The notes: generated from the sequence alone by a model not told the origin. A DNA stretch of 64,000 nt from Blautia faecicola (GCF_004123145.1 NZ_SDKC01000001.1:1569501-1633500), one strand, 5' to 3'. Positions 9,292-19,041 are shown, counted from the stretch's first letter. Made by a program: numbers and translations.

Positions 9292-9322
9292 CAAATAAAT
9301 ATAATTAAAGGAGACACACACT

Positions 9323-10108
9323 ATGGCAAAATTTGTAACAATTGGTGAGAGACTTTCCACCACAGCTCCGGCAGTAAACAAAGCATTTATGGAAAGAGAT
9401 CCTGAACCGATCCTGAAAAGAGCAAAACAGCAGCTGGATGCTGGTGCTGTATATCTGGATGTAAACATCGGACCTGCTGATGGATACGGCGAAGATCTGA
9501 TGAAATGGGCAGTACAGTTACTGCAGAGCGAATTCGATAATGTTCCGCTGGCACTGGATACTTCTAACAAAGCAGCTATCGAAGCTGGTATCTCTGTATA
9601 CAACCGTTCTAAAGGAAAACCAATCGTAAACTCTGCAGATGCAGCTGGAAGAATCGAGAACATCGACCTGGCAGCAGCAAATGATGCCATTGTTATCGCT
9701 CTGTGTAACGGTGAAGGAATCGCTGCAGACAACGACGAACGTATGGGTTATCTGACAATGCTTCTGGAAAGAGGTCTGGAACATGGTATGGCAGAAACAG
9801 ATATGTGGTTCGATCCTCTGTTCCTGGTAGTAAAAGGAATGCAGGACAAACAGATGGAAGTCCTGGAATTCATCAAAATGATCTCCGACATGGGTCTGAA
9901 CTCCACAGGTGGTCTGTCCAATAACTCCAACGGTATGCCGAAGAATATCCGTCCGATCATGGACTCTGCACTGGTTGCTATGGCTATGATGAATGGTCTG
10001 ACATCCGCAATCGTTAACCCTAACGATCTGCGTCTGATGGAAACCATCAAATCCTGTGACGTATTCAAAGGAAATACTCTGTACGCAGATTCTTATCTGG
10101 AACTGTAA
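9323..10108 (+). CDS. acsE: Methyl-THF:corrinoid iron-sulfur protein methyltransferase
   Basis: A 261-residue pterin-binding TIM-barrel methyltransferase that moves the methyl group from 5-methyl-tetrahydrofolate to the cobalt of AcsCD. The typical N-terminal TIGERLS, the DVNIGP loop and the LDTSNKAAIEAG strand of the pterin-binding family are present, and GGLSNNSNGMP contains an Asn of the substrate-binding region. The length matches the family. It follows acsC after an 89-base gap with a hairpin. Confidence 0.95.
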   Translation: MAKFVTIGERLSTTAPAVNKAFMERDPEPILKRAKQQLDAGAVYLDVNIGPADGYGEDLMKWAVQLLQSEFDNVPLALDTSNKAAIEAGISVYNRSKGKPIVNSADAAGRIENIDLAAANDAIVIALCNGEGIAADNDERMGYLTMLLERGLEHGMAETDMWFDPLFLVVKGMQDKQMEVLEFIKMISDMGLNSTGGLSNNSNGMPKNIRPIMDSALVAMAMMNGLTSAIVNPNDLRLMETIKSCDVFKGNTLYADSYLEL

Positions 10109-10161
10109 GATGCGCACAGCGGCGTACAAAGTAGATGTCGCAAGCGACCGCCACTGGCGCG

Positions 10162-10261
10162 AGAATGTGTCTTGACACATTCTATTACAGAAAAATATTT
10201 ATAATACTGCTGATAATGAGGCCGTCGCCACTAGCCTTTTCTGGCTGAGGTGACAGCCTCC
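10162..10261 (+). promoter_or_regulatory. Two hairpins in the acsE-acsV gap
   Basis: AGAATGTGTC pairs perfectly with GACACATTCT (10162-10183). A second, larger imperfect stem is closed by GAGGC (10219) and GCCTC (10256-10260). Neither has a clear T-tract, so the operon probably continues through into acsV with altered stoichiometry. Confidence 0.45.
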
Positions 10262-10295
10262 TTTCACAAATTCGAAAAAAAGAGAGGCTTAAATC

Positions 10296-12230
10296 ATGTT
10301 TAAAGTAACTTTTCGTTTTGAAAACGGTGAAGCCGTAGATGGTTTTGCAGCAGCCGAGGAGAATCTTCTGGAAGTTGCGAGAAAAACGAATGTAGCAATT
10401 GATGCCCCTTGTTCCGGTAACGGTTCCTGCGGAAAATGCCGCGTAAAACTGTTAAAAGGAACTCTGAATTCGCCAAGAACCAGACATATTACAGAGGAAG
10501 AATATGCAGAGGGATGGAGATTGTCCTGTGCGAGTAAAGTGGAAGGCGATATCGAAGTAGAAGTACCGGATATTGCATCTGCTTACCGCAGTAGAATGAA
10601 GGTTGCGGATTTAAGTTCCCCGGAAGAAGTAGCTATTTTTGACAATGCCAAAGCAGATGTAGAGGCGGCGGGAATTGTTCTGAAAAATGATATGGAAGTG
10701 GTAGATGTTACAATGGATGCCCCGTCTCTGGAAGATACCATGCCGGACAATGAACGTCTGATGCGTGCACTGAAAAAACAGATGCAGGTAGAACATGTGA
10801 TTCTTCCATATACGGTAATCTGCAAGATGGCAGATGTGCTGCGGGAAACCAATTTTTCTGTTCGGTGTGTCATTGGAAGAACAGGAAGCAAAGGCAATAT
10901 TTTCGTCTATGATATTTTCCCGAAAGATGCAAAAGTGATCATCGGTGGTCTTGCTATCGATATCGGTACTACAACCGTATCCGCATTGCTGATTGATATG
11001 GTAACCGGAGATATTCTTGGAAAAGCATCCTCAGGAAACGGTCAGATCCGTTATGGAGCAGATGTTATCAACCGTATCATTGAATCTGCAAAACCTGGCG
11101 GAAGACGCCGTCTGCAGAAAGCAGTTATTGATGAGACGATCAATCCGCTGATCCAGCAGATGTGTCGTGCGGCAAAATTCCCGAATAAACAGATCTACCG
11201 TATGTGCGTTGCCGGAAATACAACGATGAACCATTTGTTTGCAGGTGTAAATGCAGATCCGGTCCGTATGGAACCGTATATACCGACATTCTATAAAACA
11301 AATTCTCTGTATGCATCAGATCTTGGTCTGACCGTGAATCCGGATGCTCATATCATTATCGCTCCGAATATCGGAAGTTATGTGGGCGGAGATATCACTG
11401 CCGGTACACTGGTCAGCATGCTGTGGAATAAACCGGAATTTTCTCTGTTTATCGACCTTGGAACCAATGGTGAGCTGGTATTTGGTAACTCTGATTTTAT
11501 GATGAGCTGTGCATGTTCCGCAGGTCCTGCCTTTGAGGGTGGTGATATCAGCTGTGGTATGCGCGCGACAGACGGTGCGATCGAGGCATGTACCATCGAC
11601 AAAGAAACCATGGAACCAACCTTTACGGTGGTAGGAGATCCGGGACAGAAACCAATCGGTCTGTGTGGTTCCGGAATTATCGATGTGATCAGTGAACTGT
11701 TCTCCGCAGGAATCATCAATCCGAAAGGAAAATTCGTGCGGGAAGGTGAAAGAATTCGCAGAGACAAATATGGTATGGGAAGTTATGTTCTGGCATTCCA
11801 GAAGGATGCAGGTGCAGAGAAAGATGTTGAGATCACAGAAGTGGATATCGACAACTTTATTCGTGCCAAAGGTGCGATTTTCTCAGCTATTCGCACCATG
11901 CTGAATTCTCTGGAATTTGATGTATCGATGATCGAAGAAGTGTATGTAGCCGGTGGTATCGGAAGTGGTATCAATATGAAGAATGCGGTCAATATCGGAA
12001 TGTTCCCGGATATCCCGCTGGAAAAATTCCATTACATTGGTAACTCTTCGTTGTCAGGCGCTTATACGATGCTCCTGTCCAAAGAAGCAGAGCGTATGAC
12101 ATACCAGGTTGCATCCAATATGACTTATCTGGAACTGAGTACCGTACCGACTTATATGGATGAATTTGTTGCGGCATGCTTTATTCCACATACGGATACC
12201 AGTATGTTCCCGTCCGTTTCTCAGCAGTAA
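10296..12230 (+). CDS. acsV: Corrinoid-protein reductive activator (RACo-like)
   Basis: A 644-residue protein with an N-terminal plant-type 2Fe-2S ferredoxin domain (Cys39, Cys45, Cys48 in CSGNGSCGKC and Cys78) and a C-terminal ASKHA-type ATPase domain (DIGTTTVSALL near residue 222 and DLGTNGELV near 386). This is the architecture of the activator that uses ATP to return inactive Co(II) CFeSP to Co(I). Its place after acsE agrees. The length is close to known RACo proteins. It is followed after 26 bases by the DUF3786 gene. Confidence 0.92.
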   Translation: MFKVTFRFENGEAVDGFAAAEENLLEVARKTNVAIDAPCSGNGSCGKCRVKLLKGTLNSPRTRHITEEEYAEGWRLSCASKVEGDIEVEVPDIASAYRSRMKVADLSSPEEVAIFDNAKADVEAAGIVLKNDMEVVDVTMDAPSLEDTMPDNERLMRALKKQMQVEHVILPYTVICKMADVLRETNFSVRCVIGRTGSKGNIFVYDIFPKDAKVIIGGLAIDIGTTTVSALLIDMVTGDILGKASSGNGQIRYGADVINRIIESAKPGGRRRLQKAVIDETINPLIQQMCRAAKFPNKQIYRMCVAGNTTMNHLFAGVNADPVRMEPYIPTFYKTNSLYASDLGLTVNPDAHIIIAPNIGSYVGGDITAGTLVSMLWNKPEFSLFIDLGTNGELVFGNSDFMMSCACSAGPAFEGGDISCGMRATDGAIEACTIDKETMEPTFTVVGDPGQKPIGLCGSGIIDVISELFSAGIINPKGKFVREGERIRRDKYGMGSYVLAFQKDAGAEKDVEITEVDIDNFIRAKGAIFSAIRTMLNSLEFDVSMIEEVYVAGGIGSGINMKNAVNIGMFPDIPLEKFHYIGNSSLSGAYTMLLSKEAERMTYQVASNMTYLELSTVPTYMDEFVAACFIPHTDTSMFPSVSQQ

Positions 12231-12256
12231 AGATTGACATGCAGGAGAGAACAAAC

Positions 12257-12898
12257 ATGGAATTGCAGTACGACAAAGACAGTAAGGAGAGAATCCCTTA
12301 CGAGCACTACATGGAGTTGCTTCAGAAAGCAGATCCGGAAGAAATCAGTGCGAGAACAGGAATTTCTTACGACCAACAATCACAAACCTTTACCCTTCAT
12401 CTGTTAGGTGTTGCCTATCAGGTTCACTTTCCGGATTATGTAGTAAGACACGATCCGGAGAGTACGGTAGGATATTATCCGCTGGAAAACGCGATCAATG
12501 CCCGGATTCTGGTACTTCGTTACCTGGTGGAAGGACACGCTGCTCCGTCGACCGGAAAATATCTGACTTACCGGGAGACGCCGTGGGGAACGGTATATCT
12601 GAAACAGTTTCAGGGCAGATGCTTGATGCGTCTTGCTTATGGGTTTGGCAACAAACAGGAAGCGTTCCGATCTGCAATGGAAAAGATCGGCGCAACACCT
12701 CTGGAACACGGAGATATCGCTTATGAGTTCGAAGTGATCGATGGTTTCCGTGTACAGATGATTTTATGGGCAGGAGATGACGAATTTCCTCCGTCATCTC
12801 AGATTTTATTCTCTGACAATTTTCCCATTGCTTTTCAGGCAGAGGATATGGCTGTAGTGGGCGATGTATCGATCACTATGATAAAAGCACTGGCATAA
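12257..12898 (+). CDS. DUF3786 domain protein
   Basis: A 213-residue soluble protein. The start at ATG 12257 is supported by an AGGAGAG site; a longer reading from 12176 would overlap acsV by 55 bases. The sequence (LPLENAINARILVLRYL-type core, GTVYLKQF, and a C-terminal GDDEFPPSSQILFSDN) is that of DUF3786 proteins, which regularly occur beside corrinoid and Wood-Ljungdahl genes in anaerobes. Its biochemical role is unknown to me; an accessory role in corrinoid protein function is inferred from context only. Confidence 0.75.
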   Translation: MELQYDKDSKERIPYEHYMELLQKADPEEISARTGISYDQQSQTFTLHLLGVAYQVHFPDYVVRHDPESTVGYYPLENAINARILVLRYLVEGHAAPSTGKYLTYRETPWGTVYLKQFQGRCLMRLAYGFGNKQEAFRSAMEKIGATPLEHGDIAYEFEVIDGFRVQMILWAGDDEFPPSSQILFSDNFPIAFQAEDMAVVGDVSITMIKALA

Positions 12899-12987
12899 CT
12901 GAATTATAATTTACTGATTTATTTGTAAAAAAATGTGAAACGGGGAATGACTTTCATTCCCGACAGTAGGAGAATGCAAATGAGCAA

Positions 12988-13093
12988 GGATAGTAGAGTA
13001 AACATTGCGCGTAAAGTGCTTCAGGATGGGAAGTTGCCTGTTGACGAAGGAAACCGCGAAATATTTCCACGATGTAATGTTGCGTCCGCTACT
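12988..13093 (+). promoter_or_regulatory. Tetrahydrofolate (THF) riboswitch
   Basis: The sequence follows the THF aptamer: a GGATAGTAG start, GCGTAAAGTG, then GGATGGGAAGTTG, and a conserved 3' GCGTCCGCTACT. The P1 helix pairs AGTAG (12992-12996) with CTACT (13089-13093). The P2 helix pairs AACATT (13001-13006) with AATGTT (13076-13081). It ends about 78 bases before a folate-transporter gene, its known target class. No terminator follows. A small stem (GGTGTAG with CTATACC, about 13133-13153) lies just before the ribosome-binding site, so control of translation is more likely. An overlapping 73-codon ORF is not credible. Confidence 0.85.
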
Positions 13094-13170
13094 GCATTAA
13101 AGATAGATTCAGTTTCTGTGTTATCTGCCTTTGGTGTAGTATACTGCTATACCTGAGAAAGGAAAATACA

Positions 13171-13713
13171 ATGAAAAAACTGAATGGTAGAACTATCGTT
13201 TTTGCAGCTGTTTTAGTGGCAATGAATCTGGTGTTAAGCCGGGTGCTGGCGATCAATATCGGTCCAACCATCCGAATTACGATAAGTGCAACACCGATTT
13301 ATCTGGCAAGTCTCTGGTTTGGACCGCTGGTAGGGGGAATCTGCGGTGGTCTGGGAGATCTGCTTGGGTGCCTGATCCAGGGATATGCACCGAATCCACT
13401 GATCCTGGTATCTTCTGTACTTTCCGGTGTACTGCCGGCAGTGTTCAAAAAGTACGTGTTCCGGGATAGAATAAATACCTGGAAAATAGCAGTGATGCTG
13501 ATTGTAAACGGAATCATAGGTTCCCTTGGATTTACAGTACTTGGTCTTCATGTATATTACGCAACACCATGGAGTGTACTGTATGCAACGAGAACGCTTC
13601 AGACGATTGCGCTTACAATTGCAAATACAATTCTGGTTTCCCTCTTATATCAGAGTGCACTGACCCCGTATGTGAATCAGATCTTTGCGTCTCAGAAAAC
13701 CAGAGAAGTATAA
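13171..13713 (+). CDS. folT: Folate ECF transporter substrate-binding subunit FolT
   Basis: A 180-residue integral membrane protein with about six hydrophobic segments, the size and pattern of ECF S components. The N-terminal segment (AAVLVAMNLVLSR) and the RITISATPIYLASLWFGPLVG region match FolT. The upstream THF riboswitch gives independent support for folate as substrate. It needs the shared EcfA/A'/T module, which is not in this window. Its insertion between acsV/DUF3786 and fhs means folate import is encoded inside the acetogenesis operon. fhs begins 15 bases later. Confidence 0.88.
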   Translation: MKKLNGRTIVFAAVLVAMNLVLSRVLAINIGPTIRITISATPIYLASLWFGPLVGGICGGLGDLLGCLIQGYAPNPLILVSSVLSGVLPAVFKKYVFRDRINTWKIAVMLIVNGIIGSLGFTVLGLHVYYATPWSVLYATRTLQTIALTIANTILVSLLYQSALTPYVNQIFASQKTREV

Positions 13714-13728
13714 AAGGAGGTAAATGAT

Positions 13729-15414
13729 ATGGGATACAAAACAGACATTGAAATCGCACAGGAATGCGAAATGAAACCGATCACCGAGATCGCAGCGAAA
13801 GCAGGTATCGATGACAAATATCTGGAGCAGTATGGAAAATACAAAGCAAAAATCGACTACAATCTGTTAAGAGAGTCTGATGCTCCGGACGGAAAACTGA
13901 TCCTGATGACTGCCATCAACCCGACACCGGCAGGTGAAGGAAAAACAACAACAACTGTAGGTTTGGCAGATGCCCTGCAGAAAATGGGCAAGAAAGTTAT
14001 GGTAGCTTTAAGAGAACCATCCTTAGGACCGGTCTTCGGTGTAAAAGGTGGAGCAGCCGGCGGCGGATACGCACAGGTAGTTCCGATGGAAGATATTAAC
14101 CTGCACTTTACCGGTGACTTCCATGCCATCGGCGCAGCTAACAACCTGCTGGCAGCCATGATCGACAACCACATCTTCCAGGGAAATGCTCTGAACATTG
14201 ACCCGAGAAAGATCACCTGGAAACGTTGTGTAGATATGAACGACCGTCAGCTTCGTAATGTCGTAGACGGACTCGGCGGAAAGACCAATGGTATGCCGAG
14301 AGAAGACGGCTACGATATCACCGTAGCAAGTGAGATCATGGCAGTTCTGTGTCTGGCAAGCGATATCAACGACCTGAAAGAACGTCTGGGACGTATCATC
14401 ATTGGATATACATACGGTAAAGTGGCAGAACAGAAACCGGTAACCGCACACGATCTGCATGCAGAAGGTGCAATGACCGCCCTGTTAAAAGATGCTCTGA
14501 AACCGAACCTGGTACAGACACTGGAACATGTACCGGCAATCGTACACGGCGGACCATTCGCCAACATCGCACACGGATGTAACTCCGTAACCGCAACCAA
14601 GATGGCTCTGAAACTGGCTGACTATGCAATCACAGAAGCCGGATTCGGTGCAGATCTGGGCGCTGAGAAATTCCTGGATATCAAGTGCCGTATGGCAGGA
14701 CTGAAACCGTCTGCAGTTGTTATCGTAGCAACCGTACGTGCCCTGAAATATAACGGCGGCGTTCCGAAAGCTGAGCTGAATGCAGAAAACCTGGAAGCTC
14801 TGGAAAAAGGTATGCCGAACTTGTTAAAACACGTAAGCAACATCAAGAATGTATACAAACTGCCATGTGTAGTTGCCATCAATGCATTCCCGACCGATAC
14901 CAAAGCAGAACTGGATCTGGTAGAAGAAAAATGTAAAGAACTGGGCGTAAACGTAGCTCTGTCTGAAGTATGGGCAAAAGGCGGCGAAGGCGGTCTGAAA
15001 CTGGCTGAAGAAGTGATCCGTCTGGTAGAGGAACCAAACGACTTCACATACGCTTACGAACTGGAAGGTTCTATCGAAGACAAACTGAACCAGATCGTAC
15101 AGAAAGTATACGGTGGAAAACGTGTCGTTCTGACAGCCAACGCTCAGAAACAGGCAAAACAGTTAGAGGCTCTTGGATTCGGCAACTGCCCAATCTGTGT
15201 GGCTAAGACACAGTACAGCCTGACCGATGACCAGACCAAACTAGGTGCACCGACAGACTTTGAAGTAACCGTAAGAAACCTGAAAGTTTCCGCAGGTGCA
15301 GGCTTTATCGTAGCCCTGACCGGTGAGATCATGACCATGCCTGGACTGCCGAAAGTACCGGCTGCTGAGAAGATCGATGTAGATGAGACAGGAAAAATTA
15401 CTGGTCTGTTCTAA
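13729..15414 (+). CDS. fhs: Formate-tetrahydrofolate ligase
   Basis: A 561-residue enzyme that condenses formate with THF using ATP, the entry step of the methyl branch. The P-loop [10 protein letters not shown] (about residues 64-73) and the [10 protein letters not shown] and [11 protein letters not shown] signatures are present. Length is typical (about 555-560). An AAAAGGAGG site lies 8-10 bases before ATG 13729. Directly downstream are the next pathway steps, fchA and folD. Confidence 0.97.
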   Translation: MGYKTDIEIAQECEMKPITEIAAKAGIDDKYLEQYGKYKAKIDYNLLRESDAPDGKLILMTAINPTPAGEGKTTTTVGLADALQKMGKKVMVALREPSLGPVFGVKGGAAGGGYAQVVPMEDINLHFTGDFHAIGAANNLLAAMIDNHIFQGNALNIDPRKITWKRCVDMNDRQLRNVVDGLGGKTNGMPREDGYDITVASEIMAVLCLASDINDLKERLGRIIIGYTYGKVAEQKPVTAHDLHAEGAMTALLKDALKPNLVQTLEHVPAIVHGGPFANIAHGCNSVTATKMALKLADYAITEAGFGADLGAEKFLDIKCRMAGLKPSAVVIVATVRALKYNGGVPKAELNAENLEALEKGMPNLLKHVSNIKNVYKLPCVVAINAFPTDTKAELDLVEEKCKELGVNVALSEVWAKGGEGGLKLAEEVIRLVEEPNDFTYAYELEGSIEDKLNQIVQKVYGGKRVVLTANAQKQAKQLEALGFGNCPICVAKTQYSLTDDQTKLGAPTDFEVTVRNLKVSAGAGFIVALTGEIMTMPGLPKVPAAEKIDVDETGKITGLF

Positions 15415-15423
15415 GAATCATCG

Positions 15424-15600
15424 TAACTGTTCAGTACCTTCACAGTTACGAGCCAAAATGTATTTAAAATCACCTTCGGTGATAACATTTTGGCTTGTAT
15501 GTCTCGGGATTTTGGTATGTTCATGCCAAAACACCTCGCGGAATATTTCCTACTGAATAGTCACGAATAATCCATATGGCTGCCCGGTTAGCCGGGCAGC
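15424..15600 (+). promoter_or_regulatory. Hairpin-rich fhs-fchA gap
   Basis: The 216-base gap contains three stem-loops: CGTAACTG with CAGTTACG (about 15423-15451), a long AGCCAAAATGT/ACATTTTGGCT stem containing an ATCACC-TTC-GGTGAT hairpin (about 15453-15495), and GCTGCCCGG with CCGGGCAGC (about 15578-15600). None has a T-tract. They fit the processing-hairpin pattern seen between other cistrons of this operon. No gene is seen. Confidence 0.5.
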
Positions 15601-15630
15601 TGTATAAAAAATAAGCGGAGGAAAGAAGCA

Positions 15631-16260
15631 ATGGGATTTTCAACTGTACCATGCAATGAATTTGTAGAAGTATTGGCTTCCAAAGCACCGGTTCCGGGTG
15701 GCGGCGGCGCATCTGCTCTGGTTGGAGCAATCGGAACCGCTCTGGGCAACATGGTAGGAAGCCTTACCGTAGGTAAGAAAAAATATGCGGATGTAGAAGA
15801 GGAGATGTGGGAGCTGAAGAAAAAAGCTGATGAACTTCAGAAAGAACTGCTGCATCTGATCGAACGTGATGCGGAAGTTTTCGAACCACTCTCCAAAGCA
15901 TACGGAATGCCGAGAGAGACCGAAGAGGAAAAAGCAGAGAAAGCCAGAGTTATGGAAATCGTCCTGAAAGATGCCTGCTCTGTACCGATGGAAATCATGG
16001 AAAAATGCTGTGAAGCGATCGAGATCATCGTGGAATTTGCAGCAAAAGGCTCCACACTGGCAATCAGCGATGCCGGTGTAGGCGCAGCATTCTGCAAAGC
16101 AGCTTTACAGGGTGCCAGCCTGAACGTATACATCAATACCAAATCCATGAAAAACAGAGAATACGCAGAGGAACTGAATGCAAAATGTGACGCAATGCTG
16201 GAAAAATATACCAAGATTGCAGACGAAGTTTTTGAAAGCGTATTAGGCAGACTGAAATAG
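15631..16260 (+). CDS. fchA: Methenyl-THF cyclohydrolase (FTCD_C family)
   Basis: A 209-residue all-helical protein of the formiminotransferase-cyclodeaminase C-terminal family, with the conserved APVPGGGGASALVGAIG near residue 18 and an N-terminal helix (CNEFVEVLASK). In acetogens such stand-alone proteins convert methenyl-THF to formyl-THF. It lies between fhs and folD, which catalyse the adjacent steps, and folD begins 15 bases after its stop. FolD may itself be bifunctional, so the two could overlap in activity. Confidence 0.9.
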   Translation: MGFSTVPCNEFVEVLASKAPVPGGGGASALVGAIGTALGNMVGSLTVGKKKYADVEEEMWELKKKADELQKELLHLIERDAEVFEPLSKAYGMPRETEEEKAEKARVMEIVLKDACSVPMEIMEKCCEAIEIIVEFAAKGSTLAISDAGVGAAFCKAALQGASLNVYINTKSMKNREYAEELNAKCDAMLEKYTKIADEVFESVLGRLK

Positions 16261-16275
16261 GGAGGATAAACAGAA

Positions 16276-17127
16276 ATGGCAAAACAGTTATTAGGAAAAG
16301 AAGTAACCGCAGCTCTGAATGAAAAAATCAAAGCAAACGTTGCAGCTTTAAAAGAAAAAGGCATCAACCCGACACTGGGTATTATCCGTGTAGGTGAAAA
16401 CGGAAGTGATATCTCTTACGAAAGAGGAGCAACCAAACGTTGCGAGACTCTGGGTGTAGAGTGTGTAAAATTCCTGCTTCCGGAAGATGTATCCCAGGAA
16501 GAACTTCTGGCTACCATCGATAAAGTAAACAAAGATGACAGCATTCACGGCGTACTGTTATTCCGTCCGCTGCCAAAACATCTGGATCAGTCTGTGATCG
16601 AAAACGCTCTGGATCCTGCAAAAGATGTGGACTGTATGACAGACGGTTCCATGTCCGGCGTATTTACCGGAAAACAGGTTGGATTCCCTCCATGTACTCC
16701 GCAGGCTTGTATGGAGATCCTGGATCATTACGGAATCGACTGCACAGGTAAAAAAGCAGTTGTGATCGGCCGCAGCCTGGTAGTAGGAAAACCGGCAGCG
16801 ATGATGCTGATCAAGAAAAATGCAACTGTTACCGTATGCCATACAAAAACTGTTGACATGCCGTCTGTAGCAAAAGAAGCAGATATCATCATCGTAGCAG
16901 CAGGTCGTGCAGGCGTTGTTGGCGCTGACTATGTAAAACCGGGTCAGACCATCATCGATGTAGGTATCAATGTAAATGCAGAAGGAAAACTCTGCGGTGA
17001 CGTGGATTACGCAGCTGTAGAGCCGATCGTAGATGCAATCACTCCGGTACCGGGCGGTGTTGGAAGTGTTACCACATCTGTTTTGGTAGGACATGTGGTA
17101 GAAGCAGCTATGAGAAAATATATGTAA
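16276..17127 (+). CDS. folD: Methylene-THF dehydrogenase/methenyl-THF cyclohydrolase FolD
   Basis: A 283-residue FolD with the N-terminal catalytic domain (conserved Tyr/Lys of the SYERGATKRCETLG segment), the VLLFRPLPKHLD loop, the nucleotide-binding GRSLVVGKPAAMMLI and the C-terminal TPVPGGVGSVT signature. It reduces methenyl-THF to methylene-THF in the methyl branch. It is the last gene of the operon and is followed by a strong terminator. No methylene-THF reductase (metF/metV) is encoded here, so that step must be elsewhere. Confidence 0.95.
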   Translation: MAKQLLGKEVTAALNEKIKANVAALKEKGINPTLGIIRVGENGSDISYERGATKRCETLGVECVKFLLPEDVSQEELLATIDKVNKDDSIHGVLLFRPLPKHLDQSVIENALDPAKDVDCMTDGSMSGVFTGKQVGFPPCTPQACMEILDHYGIDCTGKKAVVIGRSLVVGKPAAMMLIKKNATVTVCHTKTVDMPSVAKEADIIIVAAGRAGVVGADYVKPGQTIIDVGINVNAEGKLCGDVDYAAVEPIVDAITPVPGGVGSVTTSVLVGHVVEAAMRKYM

Positions 17128-17167
17128 GCGCGGAATCATTTTATCAGAACATAATAAAGTGATATAG

Positions 17168-17218
17168 ATCTTCCGGGGACAGAAACGAATATCCGAATCT
17201 GTTCCCGGAAGATTTTTT
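17168..17218 (+). terminator. Rho-independent terminator of the acetogenesis operon
   Basis: A 16-base stem (ATCTTCCGGGGACAGA with TCTGTTCCCGGAAGAT, one mismatch) is followed by TTTTT. It lies about 40 bases after folD and marks the end of the operon. Confidence 0.9.
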
Positions 17219-17246
17219 ATTTCATATGTTGTTTCTCTGATAACCC

Positions 17247-17352
17247 TTGAAAAAATCCGTATTTCTGTTAAAATATCTGTAGTGCGATTTTCACGTATTA
17301 CGTGAAAACCGTATACGATGTGAGTAAACAGTCGTACAGAATAGTTCTGTAC
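17247..17352 (+). promoter_or_regulatory. gpmI promoter with two downstream palindromes
   Basis: A promoter is seen with -35 TTGAAA (17247-17252), a 16-base spacer and -10 TAAAAT (17269-17274). Just downstream lies a perfect palindrome, TTTTCACGT (17288-17296) and ACGTGAAAA (17300-17308). A second one, GTACAGAA (17334-17341) and TTCTGTAC (17345-17352), ends eight bases before the ribosome-binding site. They could be operators or 5' UTR stem-loops. Confidence 0.6.
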
Positions 17353-17369
17353 AGCAAGAGGAGGAAAAC

Positions 17370-18911
17370 ATGAGTAAAAAACCTACCGTTTTAATGATTT
17401 TAGATGGTTATGGATTAAACGACAAGTGCGAAGCAAACGCAGTTTGTGAAGGAAAAACACCGGTTATGGATCAGCTGATGTCTCAGTGCCCGTTTGTAAA
17501 AGGTAACGCAAGCGGCATGGCAGTAGGTCTTCCGGAAGGACAGATGGGTAACTCAGAAGTTGGACATCTGAATATGGGTGCAGGTCGTATCGTATATCAG
17601 GAACTGACAAGAATCACCAAAGAGATCCAGGACGGCGATTTCTTCAAGAACGAAGCGTTGCTGGCAGCTGTAAAGAATGCAAAAGAGAACAACTCTGCAC
17701 TGCATTTTATGGGTTTGTTATCTGATGGTGGTGTACACAGCCACAATACACATCTGTATGGTCTGCTGGAACTGGCAAAAAGAGAAGGTCTGGAAAAAGT
17801 ATATGTACACTGCTTCCTGGATGGCCGTGACACTCCGCCGGCATCCGGAAAAGGTTATGTAGAAGAGCTGCAGACTAAGATGAAAGAAATTGGTGTTGGC
17901 GAGATCGCAACCGTTGCAGGACGTTACTATGCAATGGATCGTGATAACCGCTGGGATCGTGTAGAACTGGCATTCAAAGCCATGACAAAAGGCGAAGGCG
18001 TAAAAGGAACAGACGCAGCAGAAGCTGTACAGGCCTCCTACGATGCAGAAAAGACCGATGAATTCGTTCTGCCGACCGTTATCGAAAAAGACGGCAAACC
18101 GGTTGCAACCGTTCAAGATAAAGATTCTGTTGTATTCTTCAACTTCCGTCCTGACCGTGCACGTGAGATCACAAGAGCATTCTGCGATGATGATTTCAAA
18201 GGTTTCGCACGTGAGAAAAAACTGGATGTAACTTTTGTATGCTTCACCGATTACGATGAAACTATCGGAAACAAACTGGTAGCATTCGTAAAACAGGAGA
18301 TCAAAAACACATTCGGCGAGTACCTGGCAGCTCATAACATGACACAGGCTCGTATCGCTGAGACAGAAAAATATGCACACGTTACCTTCTTCTTCAACGG
18401 TGGTGTGGAAGAGCCGAACAAGGGCGAAGACAGAATCCTGGTTAAATCCCCGAAGGTAGCAACCTACGATCTGAAACCGGAGATGAGTGCATACGAAGTG
18501 TGTGACAAACTGGTAGATGCGATCAAATCCGACAAATATGATGTGATTATCATCAACTTCGCTAACCCGGATATGGTTGGACATACCGGTGTGGAAGCAG
18601 CAGCAATCAAAGCAGTAGAAGTTGTTGACGAGTGCGTAGGACGCGCAGTTGACGCTCTGAAAGAAGTAGACGGACAGATGTTCATTTGCGCAGACCACGG
18701 AAACTGCGAACAGCTGATAGACTATGAGACAGGCGAACCATTCACCGCTCATACCACCAACCCGGTTCCGTTCATCCTGGTAAATACAGATCCTTCTTAC
18801 ACACTGCGTGAGAACGGATGCCTGGCAGACATCATCCCAACCCTGATCGAACTGATGGGTATGGAACAGCCTGTTGAAATGACAGGAAAATCTCTGCTGA
18901 TCAAAAAGTAA
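17370..18911 (+). CDS. gpmI: Phosphoglycerate mutase, cofactor-independent
   Basis: A 513-residue metalloenzyme of the alkaline-phosphatase superfamily that interconverts 3- and 2-phosphoglycerate. The N-terminal metal site MILDGYG (residues 9-15), the catalytic Ser in QMGNSEVGHLNMGAGR (near residue 62), the LDGRDTPP loop and the C-terminal ADHGNCEQ metal site are present. Length is typical (about 510). Strong AGAGGAGG site. It lies with pyk and eno, making a small lower-glycolysis neighbourhood, but it has its own promoter and terminator. Confidence 0.97.
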   Translation: MSKKPTVLMILDGYGLNDKCEANAVCEGKTPVMDQLMSQCPFVKGNASGMAVGLPEGQMGNSEVGHLNMGAGRIVYQELTRITKEIQDGDFFKNEALLAAVKNAKENNSALHFMGLLSDGGVHSHNTHLYGLLELAKREGLEKVYVHCFLDGRDTPPASGKGYVEELQTKMKEIGVGEIATVAGRYYAMDRDNRWDRVELAFKAMTKGEGVKGTDAAEAVQASYDAEKTDEFVLPTVIEKDGKPVATVQDKDSVVFFNFRPDRAREITRAFCDDDFKGFAREKKLDVTFVCFTDYDETIGNKLVAFVKQEIKNTFGEYLAAHNMTQARIAETEKYAHVTFFFNGGVEEPNKGEDRILVKSPKVATYDLKPEMSAYEVCDKLVDAIKSDKYDVIIINFANPDMVGHTGVEAAAIKAVEVVDECVGRAVDALKEVDGQMFICADHGNCEQLIDYETGEPFTAHTTNPVPFILVNTDPSYTLRENGCLADIIPTLIELMGMEQPVEMTGKSLLIKK

Positions 18912-19041
18912 GATTCAAGGAAGTTTGATTTTTCAAACATGAATAACTATGAGAAACACGCTCTGCGAGTTTCTTATAGTTATCGCGGCAGTCGCCAAAG
19001 TCTCGTGCAAGCACGGACTTTGGCTCGTTGCTCACGTAAAT

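Noticed and set aside
10171-10206. Internal promoter before acsV (TTGACA and TATAAT)
   Set aside because: The spacing is 22 bases and the -35 lies inside a hairpin arm, so it is unlikely to be used.
12935-13156. 73-codon ORF upstream of folT
   Set aside because: It coincides with the THF riboswitch and its helices and has no protein-like features.
17718-18752. Long antisense ORF (344 codons) across gpmI
   Set aside because: Shadow of the gpmI frame with unlikely composition and no ribosome-binding site.
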